A DNA stretch of 64,000 nt, taken from the NCBI RefSeq assembly GCF_005795905.1, contig NZ_VAWE01000001.1, positions 4,639,001 to 4,703,000 of the forward strand. The letters run 5' to 3'. Position 1 is the stretch's first letter. Every line of letters begins with the position of its first letter. Positions 1 through 8,002 of this stretch are shown here, one piece after another. The notes beneath the pieces are model-generated. The model saw only the letters and a list, made by a program, of their open reading frames with translations, did no database searches and had not been told where the DNA came from. The position numbers and the translations under genes were made by a program. The DNA is from Streptomyces marianii. Lineage in GTDB: Bacteria > Actinomycetota > Actinomycetes > Streptomycetales > Streptomycetaceae.

Positions 1-96
1 AGGTCTCTGACGCGTAAATAGCAGCAGGTCAGGGTCGGTGTGGGCAGCATTGGACGCCCGGTGGCCGTGGGGTCGCCGGGTGTCCGGGGTCGTCGG

Positions 97-596
97 TCAG
101 GCTGGCTGCTTTCTCGGGTTGAGGGTGACGGTGTAGCCGAGCTGGTTGAGCTGGTTGATCGCGCGGCGGGTGGCGCGTTCGGGGTCGCGCTGGGTGAAGT
201 AGGTGCCGCCGAGCTCGTGGTAGGGGACGTTGTCGGTGAGCATGTGCCAGATCGCGGTGATGATCGAGTGTTCGACGGCGACCAGGGCCCGCAGCGGGCC
301 GCGGCGAGAGGTCAGCCGTTTGTAGCGGGCCTGCAGGTAGGTGTCCTTGGTTCGCACCGCGCCGAAGGCGGCCAGGCCGAGGGCGCCCTTGAGGTAGGGG
401 TTGCCGGGGCGGACCTTGGCGTTCTTGGTGCGGCCGGCGGACTCGTGGTGGCCGGGACAGACCCCGGCCCAGGAGGCGAGGTGCTTGGCGGAGGGGAAGC
501 GGGTCATGTCCCCGCCGGTCTCCGCGATGATCACTTCGGCGACGGCCTGGTTGATGCCGGGGATGGTGTCCAGGAGGTCGAGGGCGGGGCGAAAGG
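97..596 (-). pseudogene. IS110-family transposase, C-terminal half (gene split by an IS)
   Basis: This is the 3' part of an IS110-type transposase/recombinase gene. The product reads through the Transposase_20-like region (GGDMTRFPSAKHLASWAG, then a PGNPYLKGAL stretch) that carries the C-terminal serine of this family. It ends at a TGA at 97. Its upstream part lies at 2595-3350 on the same strand; the two are separated by the insertion at 597-2594. Removing the insertion and one copy of the 5-bp duplication joins the halves in frame (ETMAPF-RPALDLLDTIPG), giving a 416-residue protein of normal family length. So the gene was intact before the second IS arrived and is now broken. Confidence 0.88.
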
Positions 597-2594
597 CCTG
601 CGTTCCGCGTAATTCAGCGTCCTAGAGTCACGAATCTGGGGTCTGACCTGCGCGGACATGGGTGAGGGCGCCTGAGAGGCGTTTCTCTAGGCGCTGGTGT
701 TCGTGCTGGTCAGCGGGGTGCGGGTTCGAGCGCGATGATCTGCTTCGGTGCGGGGATGTTGAGCTTGGCCAGCAGGTCCCTCTGGGGCTTGGTGAGGGCG
801 GTGACCTGGCGGAACAGGCCGGTAGGGCCGGTGAACGTACCGAGGTGGAGCCGGTCGAGCTCGCGGCGGACGGTCGTCCAGGTCGCGTCGGCGCTGGTCT
901 CGATGATGCGGATCAACAGGAGGGCGAGCCAGCAGAGGACGACGTGTGCGCGTATGCGTTCCTCGAGCCGGTGATAGACGGGCCGCAGGTCGATGATCTG
1001 CTTCATGTCCCGCCAGCCCCGCTCGACTTCGAGGAGCTGCTTGTATCCGAGTGCGATGTCCTCGGCGGACAGGCCCGGGTCGGAGCATCGCAGCAGGTAC
1101 TTGCCGTCGAGGTTCTCCTCGGTCTTGATCTTCGCGGTGTCGATGCGGAGCTTGCCGGACGGGGTGGTGCGGAGGTAGCGGTTGAGGCCGGGCTTGTCGG
1201 CGATCTTGCCGCGGAGTTCGCCACGCTTGAAGTCGCTGAGCTTGTCGGTGTCTTCGATCAGGGTCGTGAGCTGGGAGACGAGTTGTTCGCGTATGTGCTG
1301 GTCACGGGTGGCGGCTTCGGGGTTGTGGCAGATCACGAACCGTTCGGTGTCGGAGATCCGCACCTCCTTGACCCGCATGTTCTGGGCGATCTCGCCGTAG
1401 CGGCCCTGGCGGGACAGGGCGGCCTTCACCTCCGGGCTGCCTGAGCGGAGTTTCTCGCCGACGATGTAGGCGTTGTCGCCCTGGCGGAGGTAGCGGCGGT
1501 TGCGTTCGCTGGAGAATCCCCGGTCGGTGACCCACACGATCTTGCTGAGGGTCCAGTCCCGCATGTCGTCCTTGACCTGCCGGATCAGCTTGCTGTCACC
1601 GGTGTTGCCGGGCCAGGACCAGACGCGGACCGGGATCCCGTCCCTCGTGACGGCCATCCCGATCACGATCTGCGGCAGGTCGTCGCGGGAGTCCTTCGAC
1701 TTGCCGAAGGCACGGAACCCGGCCTGATCCGCGCTCTCGCCGTCCTCTTCAGCGGGTGGGCGGTCGTCCGTCAGGAGGCGGCCCTTGTCGTCGCGGGCGA
1801 CGGGTCCGTCGGCCTCCTCCAGTTCGAAGTAGGTGCTGGTGGTGTCGAAGAACAGCAGGTCGACCTCGAGGTTGAGGAGGTTCGCGACCTCGTCGAACAC
1901 CCGCTTCTCCAGGTCGTCGGTCACCTCGTGGAGCCAGTCCATCGCCCGGTAGCAGGCGTCGTCGTCGATGGCCGGCAGGCCCTCGACATGCACGTCGTGC
2001 GTGACCCAGTCCGCGGCGGCCAGCTTGGACGACGGCGCCAGGGCCCGGTTCGCGACCAGGGAGAACAGCACCCGCTCGGTCATCGACATGTCCCGGCGCC
2101 GGCCCCGTTTGGGCTGCCCGACCTGCCCGACGATCCTGTCGATCCTCAGCCGACGCCAGAGATGATCGAGGACATAGGTGCCGCCGAACGGGACCGACGA
2201 GACGAACTCCAGGTCACCCGCCGCCGTCGACGCCAGTGCCTCACCCGGCTCCAGCAGCCTCGATAGAGACGCGACCAGGCGCCTCACTGCGTCCCGGTCG
2301 AGGTCGTCCTCACGGCCGAACGTGAACAGCACCTTCGGGACCGCCCGGCCCTTTACCGGATCCCACTCGTTGTGGGCCAGGTGCAGGTACCGGACCGTGC
2401 CGGACTTGTTCTCCCGCTTCGTCGTCTTCACATACACGACTCCAGACCCTACGGAGCAACTCGAGGTCAGCGCAGGCGAATCCGCAGAATCGCGTCTCTA
2501 GGCGAATCTGCCCGCGTCACCAGCCTCCAGCCCACTGACCTGCACCTTCAGCCCGGTAGGGACTCCAGAACCCCCGAATTACGCGGAACGCAGG
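597..2594. mobile_element. IS1634-family-like insertion sequence, 1998 bp, inserted in an IS110 gene
   Basis: Both ends carry a perfect 19-bp terminal inverted repeat: CCTGCGTTCCGCGTAATTC at 597-615, and its reverse complement at 2576-2594. Similarity continues imperfectly inward (CTAGAGTC against CTGGAGTC). The pentamer AAAGG flanks both sides (592-596 and 2595-2599), as expected for a target duplication. The element holds one large transposase gene at 710-2437. Perfect repeats, a clean duplication and an open reading frame point to a recent insertion that may still be active. Confidence 0.92.
710..2437 (-). CDS. IS1634-type DDE transposase (IS4 superfamily)
   Basis: A 575-residue transposase that would cut and paste the surrounding IS. 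It has an N-terminal region with a Tyr/Lys-rich start (MYVKTTKRENKSG). The RNase-H-like DDE core has likely catalytic Asp near residue 198 (FFDTTSTYF), Asp near 305 (VTDRGF) and Glu near 472 in a YKQLLEVERGWRDMK motif, the Y-(2)-R-(3)-E-(6)-K type signature of the IS4 superfamily. The long spacing between the second Asp and Glu fits the beta-strand insertion of IS1634/IS1549-like enzymes. The frame is complete, 113 bp from the left repeat and 139 bp from the right. Family placement rests on motif recall, not a search. Confidence 0.9.
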   Translation of the reverse strand: MYVKTTKRENKSGTVRYLHLAHNEWDPVKGRAVPKVLFTFGREDDLDRDAVRRLVASLSRLLEPGEALASTAAGDLEFVSSVPFGGTYVLDHLWRRLRIDRIVGQVGQPKRGRRRDMSMTERVLFSLVANRALAPSSKLAAADWVTHDVHVEGLPAIDDDACYRAMDWLHEVTDDLEKRVFDEVANLLNLEVDLLFFDTTSTYFELEEADGPVARDDKGRLLTDDRPPAEEDGESADQAGFRAFGKSKDSRDDLPQIVIGMAVTRDGIPVRVWSWPGNTGDSKLIRQVKDDMRDWTLSKIVWVTDRGFSSERNRRYLRQGDNAYIVGEKLRSGSPEVKAALSRQGRYGEIAQNMRVKEVRISDTERFVICHNPEAATRDQHIREQLVSQLTTLIEDTDKLSDFKRGELRGKIADKPGLNRYLRTTPSGKLRIDTAKIKTEENLDGKYLLRCSDPGLSAEDIALGYKQLLEVERGWRDMKQIIDLRPVYHRLEERIRAHVVLCWLALLLIRIIETSADATWTTVRRELDRLHLGTFTGPTGLFRQVTALTKPQRDLLAKLNIPAPKQIIALEPAPR

Positions 2595-3350
2595 AAAGGG
2601 GGCCATCGTCTCCTCGATCCGTTCGTCGAGCTGCCGGATCGCGGCGGTGAGCTGGTCGTAGTGGTCCAGGTGCAGCCGGGTCAGGAACCCGTGGTGCTCG
2701 CGGAAGCGGCCGGTCAGGGCCTCGGTGAGCTCGGGGATCTTGCTGCGGAGCTTGCGTTTGGCCATCTCAGCGAGGACCTGCGGGTCGCGTTCCCCGGCGA
2801 TGAGGGCTTCGAGCATGGCCCGGCCGGAGACGCCCATGATGTCGGCGGCAACCGCGGAGAGCTTGATCCCGGTGTCCTCCAGCAGCTTCTCCAGGCGCTG
2901 CACGATCTGGCCGCGCTCGCGGGTCATCTGGGTCCGGGCTCGGGTCAGATCCCGCAGCTCGCGCACCGGCTGCGGCGGGACGAACGAGGCACGGACCAGG
3001 CCGTGGGCGCCGAGCTGGGCCAGCCAGGCCGCGTCCGAGACGTCGGTCTTGCGGCCGGGCAGGTTCTTGACCTGCCGCGCGTTGACCAGGATCACGTTCA
3101 ACTCGTCGGCCAGCAGATAGTAGAAGGGCTTCCAGTAGTCCGAGGTCGCCTCGATCACCACCAGGGTGACCTGGGCGGCGAGCAGGTGATCGCGCAGGGC
3201 GAGCACGGCGTTCGTCGTCGCGCCCCAGGTTGTGGTCTCAGTGGTGAACGACCCGCGCCGTTTCGTACTCGGAGTGCGGATACACGCCTTGGCGTCCTTC
3301 TTGCTGACGTCCACACCGACGCAGCGTTCGTGCAGTACGTCCATGTCCAA
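2595..3350 (-). pseudogene. IS110-family transposase, N-terminal half
   Basis: 5' part of the split IS110 gene. It starts MDMDVLHERCVGVDVSKKDAK, containing the GVDVSK motif with the first catalytic Asp of the DEDD/RuvC-like domain. Further motifs are VIEATSDYWKPFYY (Glu), and GRKTDVSDAAWLAQL with the paired Asp residues. After ERIEETMAPF the frame runs into the terminal repeat of the inserted IS and ends in unrelated residues. A second ATG two codons in (MDVLHER) is an equally good start. A truncated product with the DEDD domain could still be made, but it lacks the C-terminal serine domain needed for recombination. Confidence 0.88.
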
Positions 3351-3701
3351 AGCCCCTCCCCAGGCGGCCGAGCGGTACGCCGTTCCGGGAGGGCCAGGGT
3401 GGATCAGGAATTCTGACGCACGTGCTCACAGCAACACTCCACGGTTCCCGTGGACGGCCCTCGGCACCATGCTGACCTGCGAGCTCACCGGCATCACAGA
3501 GACCTCGGTTTCGGCCGGAACGAACCCCTCCAGCGTCCCGGACCCGTAGCAGCTCACGTCAGGGCAGACAGAAGCACCCCCGGCGCACGCCACGGGATTT
3601 ACCACGCCCACGGCGCGCGCCGAAGGCGCGCTGCGCTGCTGACCTGGGGAAACGGGATTTGGTGGCACCGTCCGGCACCACCCGTCACAATCTTTCAGGT
3701 C
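3351..3701. other. Non-coding stretch between the IS110 start and the tRNA-like att site
   Basis: No convincing gene is seen in these 351 bases. In the IS110 group the left-end region upstream of the transposase gene is known to encode the bridge RNA that pairs with target and donor. This is where such an RNA would lie, and the stretch contains small stem-loops such as TCCACGG-TTC-CCGTGGA (3438-3454) and a direct repeat of CGGGATTT (near 3594 and 3651). The IS110 boundary itself cannot be fixed because the family lacks terminal repeats. The bridge-RNA assignment is inference from family knowledge. Confidence 0.35.
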
Positions 3702-3745
3702 CTTGTAATGCGTAGGTCGTCGGTTCGAATCCGACAGGGGGCTCC
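3702..3745 (+). other. 3' half of tRNA-Thr(TGT): probable attachment site of an integrative element
   Basis: The sequence runs from the anticodon loop CTTGTAA through the 3' anticodon-stem strand TGCGT, a complete T-arm (GTCGG-TTCGAAT-CCGAC, 3719-3735), the acceptor 3' strand AGGGGGC, discriminator T and CC. The 5' half is absent: the bases before CTTGTAA do not pair with TGCGT. An identity block starting exactly at the anticodon loop and ending at the tRNA 3' end is the usual att core left when a tyrosine-integrase element inserts in a tRNA gene. The intact tRNA would then lie left of the window. An alternative is a tRNA gene truncated by deletion. Confidence 0.75.
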
Positions 3746-3857
3746 GGTGATGCCCCGGCTCAGATCGTCTCCGAGCCGGGGCGTCCGGCTTTCGGCGGAA
3801 GCGGCGGTCCGCACCGTCTCCAGGGGACGTTCGCCGTCCGGGGGCGCCGGACGGGGG

Positions 3858-5249
3858 TCAGCGTCCCGAGATCCGGTTCGCCAGCGTGGCGAGGCGTGCC
3901 GTCTCCGCCGAGTGGTGGGTGAGTTCACGGCGGTCGGCGCGGCGGTAGGCGGCGTAGAGGGTGTGGACGCCGAGCCAGCGGAGGGGCTCGGGTTCCCACT
4001 TGCGGACCTTGTGGTTGACCCAGGGGAGCGCGGTGAGATCGGTGGGGCCGGCCTGGCCGGAGTCCTGCTGGATGAGGTCGCGGAGGGTGCGGGCGGCGAG
4101 GTTCGCCGTCGCCACACCGGATCCGACGTAGCCGCCCGCCCAGCCGAGGCCGGTTGCGCGGTCCAGGGTGACGGTGGCGCACCAGTCGCGGGGGACGCCG
4201 AGGACACCGGACCAGGCGTGGGTGATCTCTGTGCCGGTGAGCTGGGGGAAGAACCGGACGAGCACCGCCCGGAGGGCGTCGACGGTGGCGGCGCGGGTGC
4301 TGCCGTCGTTGTCCGTTCGGGAACCGTAGCGGTAGGGGACGCCCCGGCCGCCGAGCGCGATGCGGTCGTCGGCGGTGCGCTGGGCGTACATGTACGCGTG
4401 GGCCATGTCGCCGAGGGTCTCGCGGCCGGACCAGCCGATCTGGTTCCAGACCTCCTCCGGCAGCGGCTCGGTGGCGATCATGGAGGAGTTCATGGGCAGC
4501 CAGGTCCGGCGCTGGCGTGCCAGCGAGGCGGTGAAACCCTCGGTGCAGCGCAGGACGTAGGGGGCGCGGACGGTGCCGTACGGAGTGACCGCGTGCTTGG
4601 GCCTGATCTCCGTGACGGGGGTGGACTCGTGGACGGTGACGCCGAGTGACTCGACGGCGTCGGCGAGTCCCTTGAGGAGTCCGACCGGGTGCAGCCGGGC
4701 GCCGTGCGGGGTCCAGCTGGAGCCGACGGCTCCGGCGACGCGGATGCGGTCGGCGGTCTCGCGGGCGCCGTACAGTTCGCGGTCCTTCTCACCGAAGGCG
4801 ACCTCGGTCGCGTGGAAGGCCTTGAGGCGGGCGAGTTGGGCGGGGGTGTAGGCGACTTGGAGGACGCCGCCCTGGTGGATGCCGGCGTCGATGCTCTCCG
4901 CCTCGGCGGTGCGGACCACCTCGGCGACGGTGTCGTTCATGGCCTGCTGGAGGCGTACGGCGGCGTCATGGCCGTGGAGGCGGGCGTAGCGGTCGCGGCC
5001 CGCGATGCCGTTGTAGAGCCAGCCCCCGTTGCGTCCCGAGGCGCCGTAGCCGCAGAACCTGGCCTCCAGCACGGTGATGTTGAGGAAGGGGACGGCCTTC
5101 TTGAGGTAGTACGCCGTCCACAGTCCTGTGTATCCGCCACCGACGATGCACACGTCGGCGGTCGTGTCGCCCGGCAGGGGTTCGCGCGGTGCGGGTATGC
5201 CTTCGTCCGCGTACCAGAAGGAGATGCCGCCGTTGATCGTGCTCGTCAT
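3858..5249 (-). CDS. FAD-dependent oxidoreductase (DAO / glycine-D-amino-acid oxidase family)
   Basis: 463 residues, predicted to oxidise an amine or amino acid with FAD in the cytoplasm. An N-terminal Rossmann dinucleotide-binding motif (VCIVGGGYTGLWTAYYL, about residues 30-46) is followed by the ribose-binding acidic residue in ITVLEA and a flavin-contact segment GYGASGRNGGW, typical of DadA/PuuB-like enzymes. A C-terminal GWAGGYVGSGVATANLAARTLRDL segment closes the FAD site. The ATG at 5249 (MTSTINGG) is preferred over the upstream GTG at 5264, because the family starts close to this point. The gene stands alone just outside the putative att site. The substrate cannot be told from sequence; gamma-glutamylputrescine oxidase-like enzymes are one possibility. 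Confidence 0.85.
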   Translation of the reverse strand: MTSTINGGISFWYADEGIPAPREPLPGDTTADVCIVGGGYTGLWTAYYLKKAVPFLNITVLEARFCGYGASGRNGGWLYNGIAGRDRYARLHGHDAAVRLQQAMNDTVAEVVRTAEAESIDAGIHQGGVLQVAYTPAQLARLKAFHATEVAFGEKDRELYGARETADRIRVAGAVGSSWTPHGARLHPVGLLKGLADAVESLGVTVHESTPVTEIRPKHAVTPYGTVRAPYVLRCTEGFTASLARQRRTWLPMNSSMIATEPLPEEVWNQIGWSGRETLGDMAHAYMYAQRTADDRIALGGRGVPYRYGSRTDNDGSTRAATVDALRAVLVRFFPQLTGTEITHAWSGVLGVPRDWCATVTLDRATGLGWAGGYVGSGVATANLAARTLRDLIQQDSGQAGPTDLTALPWVNHKVRKWEPEPLRWLGVHTLYAAYRRADRRELTHHSAETARLATLANRISGR

Positions 5250-5367
5250 GGGCCGTTCGTACACCCGTGGCCGTCGGGCTGTCCAGGCGGGGCCGGAACG
5301 GTGGTGCGGCCCGGGCCGGCGCGGGCAGGTCCTGCTCAGGCGGGGGCGAGGTCGAGCCGCGCGGCCC

Positions 5368-5618
5368 TCACCGCCCCACTGCCCCTGGTGTCCTCACCGC
5401 CCCCACCGTCCTCACCGCGAGGTTCGCCGCCTCCGGAGCGCTGGTGAACGACACCTCGGAGAGCAGCCCGGGGGACGCGACCTGGTCGCCCGCCAGGAAG
5501 ACGCCGTCGCCCCGGTCGATACGACGGTGACACGGGCGCCCGACTCCGCGTCCGTGATGGCCGCGGTGAGTCCGGCGAAGCCGGCGCCGACGACGGCGAT
5601 GCGGGGCCTGGCGGCCAC
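5368..5618 (-). pseudogene. Remnant of an NAD(P)/FAD-binding dehydrogenase (internal deletion)
   Basis: The first 35 or so codons read MAARPRIAVVGAGFAGLTAAI followed by an acidic-ended strand, a classic FAD/NAD Rossmann start. After about GARVTVVSTG the frame loses sense, and another frame continues with RGDGVFLAGDQVASPGLLSEVSF, the C-terminal FAD-binding end of phytoene-desaturase/amine-oxidase-like flavoproteins. So a gene of several hundred codons has collapsed to its two ends, joined out of frame. It lies between the FAD oxidoreductase and the pentapeptide-repeat gene and is unlikely to make a functional protein. Confidence 0.75.
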
Positions 5619-5721
5619 GGTCTGTTCCGTTCGTCGTCTTTCCGGGACGGACGGCGGGGCGGGGCGGGCTTTGTGGCATCGGCGCCGGGGCGCTGTCAGT
5701 GGTGTGCGTCACCATGGGCCC

Positions 5722-6396
5722 ATGGTGCGGAGGACGGGGAAGACACGGGTGGCGGCGGCACGGCGGCCGGCGGTGCGGTTGCCGCCGCTCCGTCCGTACG
5801 AGGGCGGCGGGCTGGAGCCGGACGGCGACTACGACGGCCTGGAGCTGGCCGGCCTGGACCTGTCGGCCGGGGACGGGGCGGGCGCGCGGTTCCTGGACTG
5901 TGCGCTGCGGGACTGTGTGCTGGACGAGACCTCGCTGGTGAACGCGCGGTTCATCGACTCGGTCCTCACGGGCGTGCGCGGAGTCGGGACGGATCTCGCG
6001 GGCGCCTCCCTGCGGGACACGGAGGTCGTGGACGCGCGGTTGGGCGGTGTGCAGCTGCACGGCACGGCGCTGGAGCGCGTCGTGGTGCGGGGCGGGAAGA
6101 TCGACTACCTGAACCTGCGCAACGCCCGGCTGAAGGATGTGGTGTTCGAGGGGTGCGTGCTGTCGGAGCCGGACTTCGGGGCCGCGCAGCTGGAGCGGGT
6201 GGAGTTCCGCGACTGCGTGCTGCGCGGGGCGGACTTCGGCGGAGCCCGGATGCGGGACGTCGATCTGCGGCAGGTGAGCGAGCTCGATCTCGCCCGGGGT
6301 GTGGAGGGGCTGTCGGGGGCGGTGATCAGTACTGCTCAACTCCTGTATCTGGCACCGGCGTTCGCGGCGCAGGCAGGGGTGCGAGTGGAGGACTGA
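5722..6396 (+). CDS. Pentapeptide-repeat protein
   Basis: 224 residues. After about 35 basic residues the chain consists of degenerate A(D/N)LxX-type five-residue repeats (LAGLDLSAGDGAGARFLDC, DTEVVDARLGGVQL, LNLRNARLKDVVF, LRGADFGGARMRDVDL) that should fold as a right-handed quadrilateral beta-helix. It has no signal peptide or membrane segment. The ATG at 5722 is in frame; the nearby ATG at 5714 is not. Some family members mimic DNA and protect gyrase, but nothing here indicates that role. It is convergent with the 6460-6960 gene. Confidence 0.8.
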   Translation: MVRRTGKTRVAAARRPAVRLPPLRPYEGGGLEPDGDYDGLELAGLDLSAGDGAGARFLDCALRDCVLDETSLVNARFIDSVLTGVRGVGTDLAGASLRDTEVVDARLGGVQLHGTALERVVVRGGKIDYLNLRNARLKDVVFEGCVLSEPDFGAAQLERVEFRDCVLRGADFGGARMRDVDLRQVSELDLARGVEGLSGAVISTAQLLYLAPAFAAQAGVRVED

Positions 6397-6459
6397 ATGC
6401 GCAGTGCGCCGCAGGGCGGGAAGCCCCTGCGGGGCGGGGGTGCGAGGGGGCCGGACGTC

Positions 6460-6960
6460 TCAGGGAAGGCGGGGGAAGCGGGCCTGGAGGTCCCAGACGA
6501 CGGGGTTGTCGGCGAGCCCCTCGTGCATGTCCGTGAGGTCGGCGACGAGGTCGTGCAGGAAGTCACGCGCCTCGCGGCGCAGTTCGCCGTGGTTGAAGGT
6601 GAGCGGGGCCTCGTCGCCGGGCATCCAGTCGGCTTCGACGTCCACCCAGCCGAAGCGGCGCTCGAAGAGCATGCGGTCGGTCGACTCGGTGAAGTCGATC
6701 TCCGCGTACTGCGGTTGCGCTGCCCGGCTGCCCTTCGGGTCCCGGTCCAGTCGCTCCACGATGTCGCACAGCGCCCATGCGAAGTCGAGCACCGGAACCC
6801 ATCCCCACGCCGTGGAGACCTCACGGTCGGCCTTGGTGTCCGCGAGATAGACGTCGCCGCAGAAGAGGTCGTGGCGCAGGGCGTGGACGTCCGCGGTCCG
6901 GTAGTCGGTCTGCGGAGGGTCCGGGAAGCGCCGGGAGAGGGAGTAGCCGATGTCGAGCAC
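6460..6960 (-). CDS. Conserved hypothetical protein (166 aa)
   Basis: An acidic, Trp-rich soluble protein starting MLDIGYSLSRRFPDPPQ, with blocks WGWVPVLDFAWALCDIVERL and WVDVEADWMPGD. The LCDIVERLDRDP helix and the C-terminal DFLHDLVADLTDMHEGL helix look like those of small Streptomyces proteins of unknown function that I associate, from memory only, with DUF7878. It shows strong codon bias and no signal peptide. It is monocistronic and convergent with the pentapeptide-repeat gene. No function can be proposed. Confidence 0.75.
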   Translation of the reverse strand: MLDIGYSLSRRFPDPPQTDYRTADVHALRHDLFCGDVYLADTKADREVSTAWGWVPVLDFAWALCDIVERLDRDPKGSRAAQPQYAEIDFTESTDRMLFERRFGWVDVEADWMPGDEAPLTFNHGELRREARDFLHDLVADLTDMHEGLADNPVVWDLQARFPRLP

Positions 6961-7372
6961 GCTCCGATGGTGTCACGGCGAAGGGGCTCGTTCGCACGTT
7001 TGCACGTTCTGGCGATAGCCGACGGGTTCCGGGCGGGCGCAGCCCTCGACGCGGGAGTGCCGCTCGCGCGGATAAGATCCGCCGTGGCACTGCCGGTTCC
7101 CGAGCGTGAGCCGTACGAGTCCCAGGACACACTCCCGACTGTGCGTGCCTCGGCATGTCGGCGGGGAACGAGATCCCGGCATGACCGCGGAGGAAGCGTT
7201 CGCCGTGTTCGCTGCGGCCGCCCCAGAGGGGGCGGTCTGCGGAGTCGGTCGAAGGGGAGATCCGTGCGATGCCTGCCGCCGACGGTCAGCATGGAGAGAT
7301 CGTGTCGGAGACCACCGGACGGATCCGTGGACGTCGCGGGCCGCGGCCGGCTGCCGCGGTGGGTGCCGCCGC
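6961..7372. other. 412-bp intergenic region without a recognisable gene
   Basis: This separates the hypothetical gene (start 6960) from the end of the response-regulator gene. Small open frames here have poor codon bias and no ribosome site. No strong hairpin or repeat stood out. Confidence 0.5.
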
Positions 7373-8002
7373 TCAGGGCAGGAGTCGCCGCTCCTTCGCG
7401 ACCGCCACCGCGCCCGTGCGGGTGTCGACGCCCAACTTGGCGTAGATGCGCCCCAGATGGGTCTTCACCGTGGCCTCGCTGATGAACAGCGCACGGGCGA
7501 TCTCGCGGTTGCCCAGGCCTCGGGCGAGCTGGCCCAGAATGTCGAGTTCGCGTGCGGTCAGCGCGGGGCGGGCGGTGCCGCGCAGGTGGTCCATCACCCG
7601 GCTCGCGACCGGGGCCGACAGGGTGGTGCGGCCCTGGGCCGCGGAATGGATCGCGGCGAACAGCTCCTCGGGGCGTTCGGCCTTCAGCAGATAGCCGGTC
7701 GCACCGGCCTCGATGGCCCGGGTGACGTCCGCGTCCGTGTCGTACGTCGTCAGGACCAGGACGCGCACGCCGGCGCCGGGCAGCGCCGTGATACGCCGGG
7801 TCGCCTCCACGCCGTCGATGCCCGGGCCCAGTTGCAGGTCCATCAGCACCACGTCGGGCGTCAGCTTCGCCGCCATGGCGGCCGCCTCCTCGCCGCTGCC
7901 CGCCTCGCCGACGACCTCGATGCCGGGCTCGCTGCCGAGGAGCGCGAGCAGTCCGGCCCGTACGACGGCGTGGTCGTCACAGAGCAGGATCCGTACGGTC
8001 AT
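7373..8002 (-). CDS. senR: NarL/LuxR-type response regulator, SenR-like
   Basis: 209 residues. The N-terminal receiver domain has the acidic pair D9-D10, the phospho-acceptor Asp near residue 55 (VVLMDLQL) and the switch Lys in LLKAE. The C-terminal LuxR-type helix-turn-helix is at about residues 145-205 (LTARELDILGQLARG, then ISEATVKTHLGRIYAKLGV). Its ATG overlaps the stop of the kinase gene (ATGA, 7999-8002), so the two are translationally coupled. With the five-TM kinase and the divergent HbpS-like gene it matches the HbpS-SenS-SenR redox/haem sensing system described in S. reticuli. The symbol is assigned on that gene arrangement and the family, not by alignment. Confidence 0.85.
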   Translation of the reverse strand: MTVRILLCDDHAVVRAGLLALLGSEPGIEVVGEAGSGEEAAAMAAKLTPDVVLMDLQLGPGIDGVEATRRITALPGAGVRVLVLTTYDTDADVTRAIEAGATGYLLKAERPEELFAAIHSAAQGRTTLSAPVASRVMDHLRGTARPALTARELDILGQLARGLGNREIARALFISEATVKTHLGRIYAKLGVDTRTGAVAVAKERRLLP

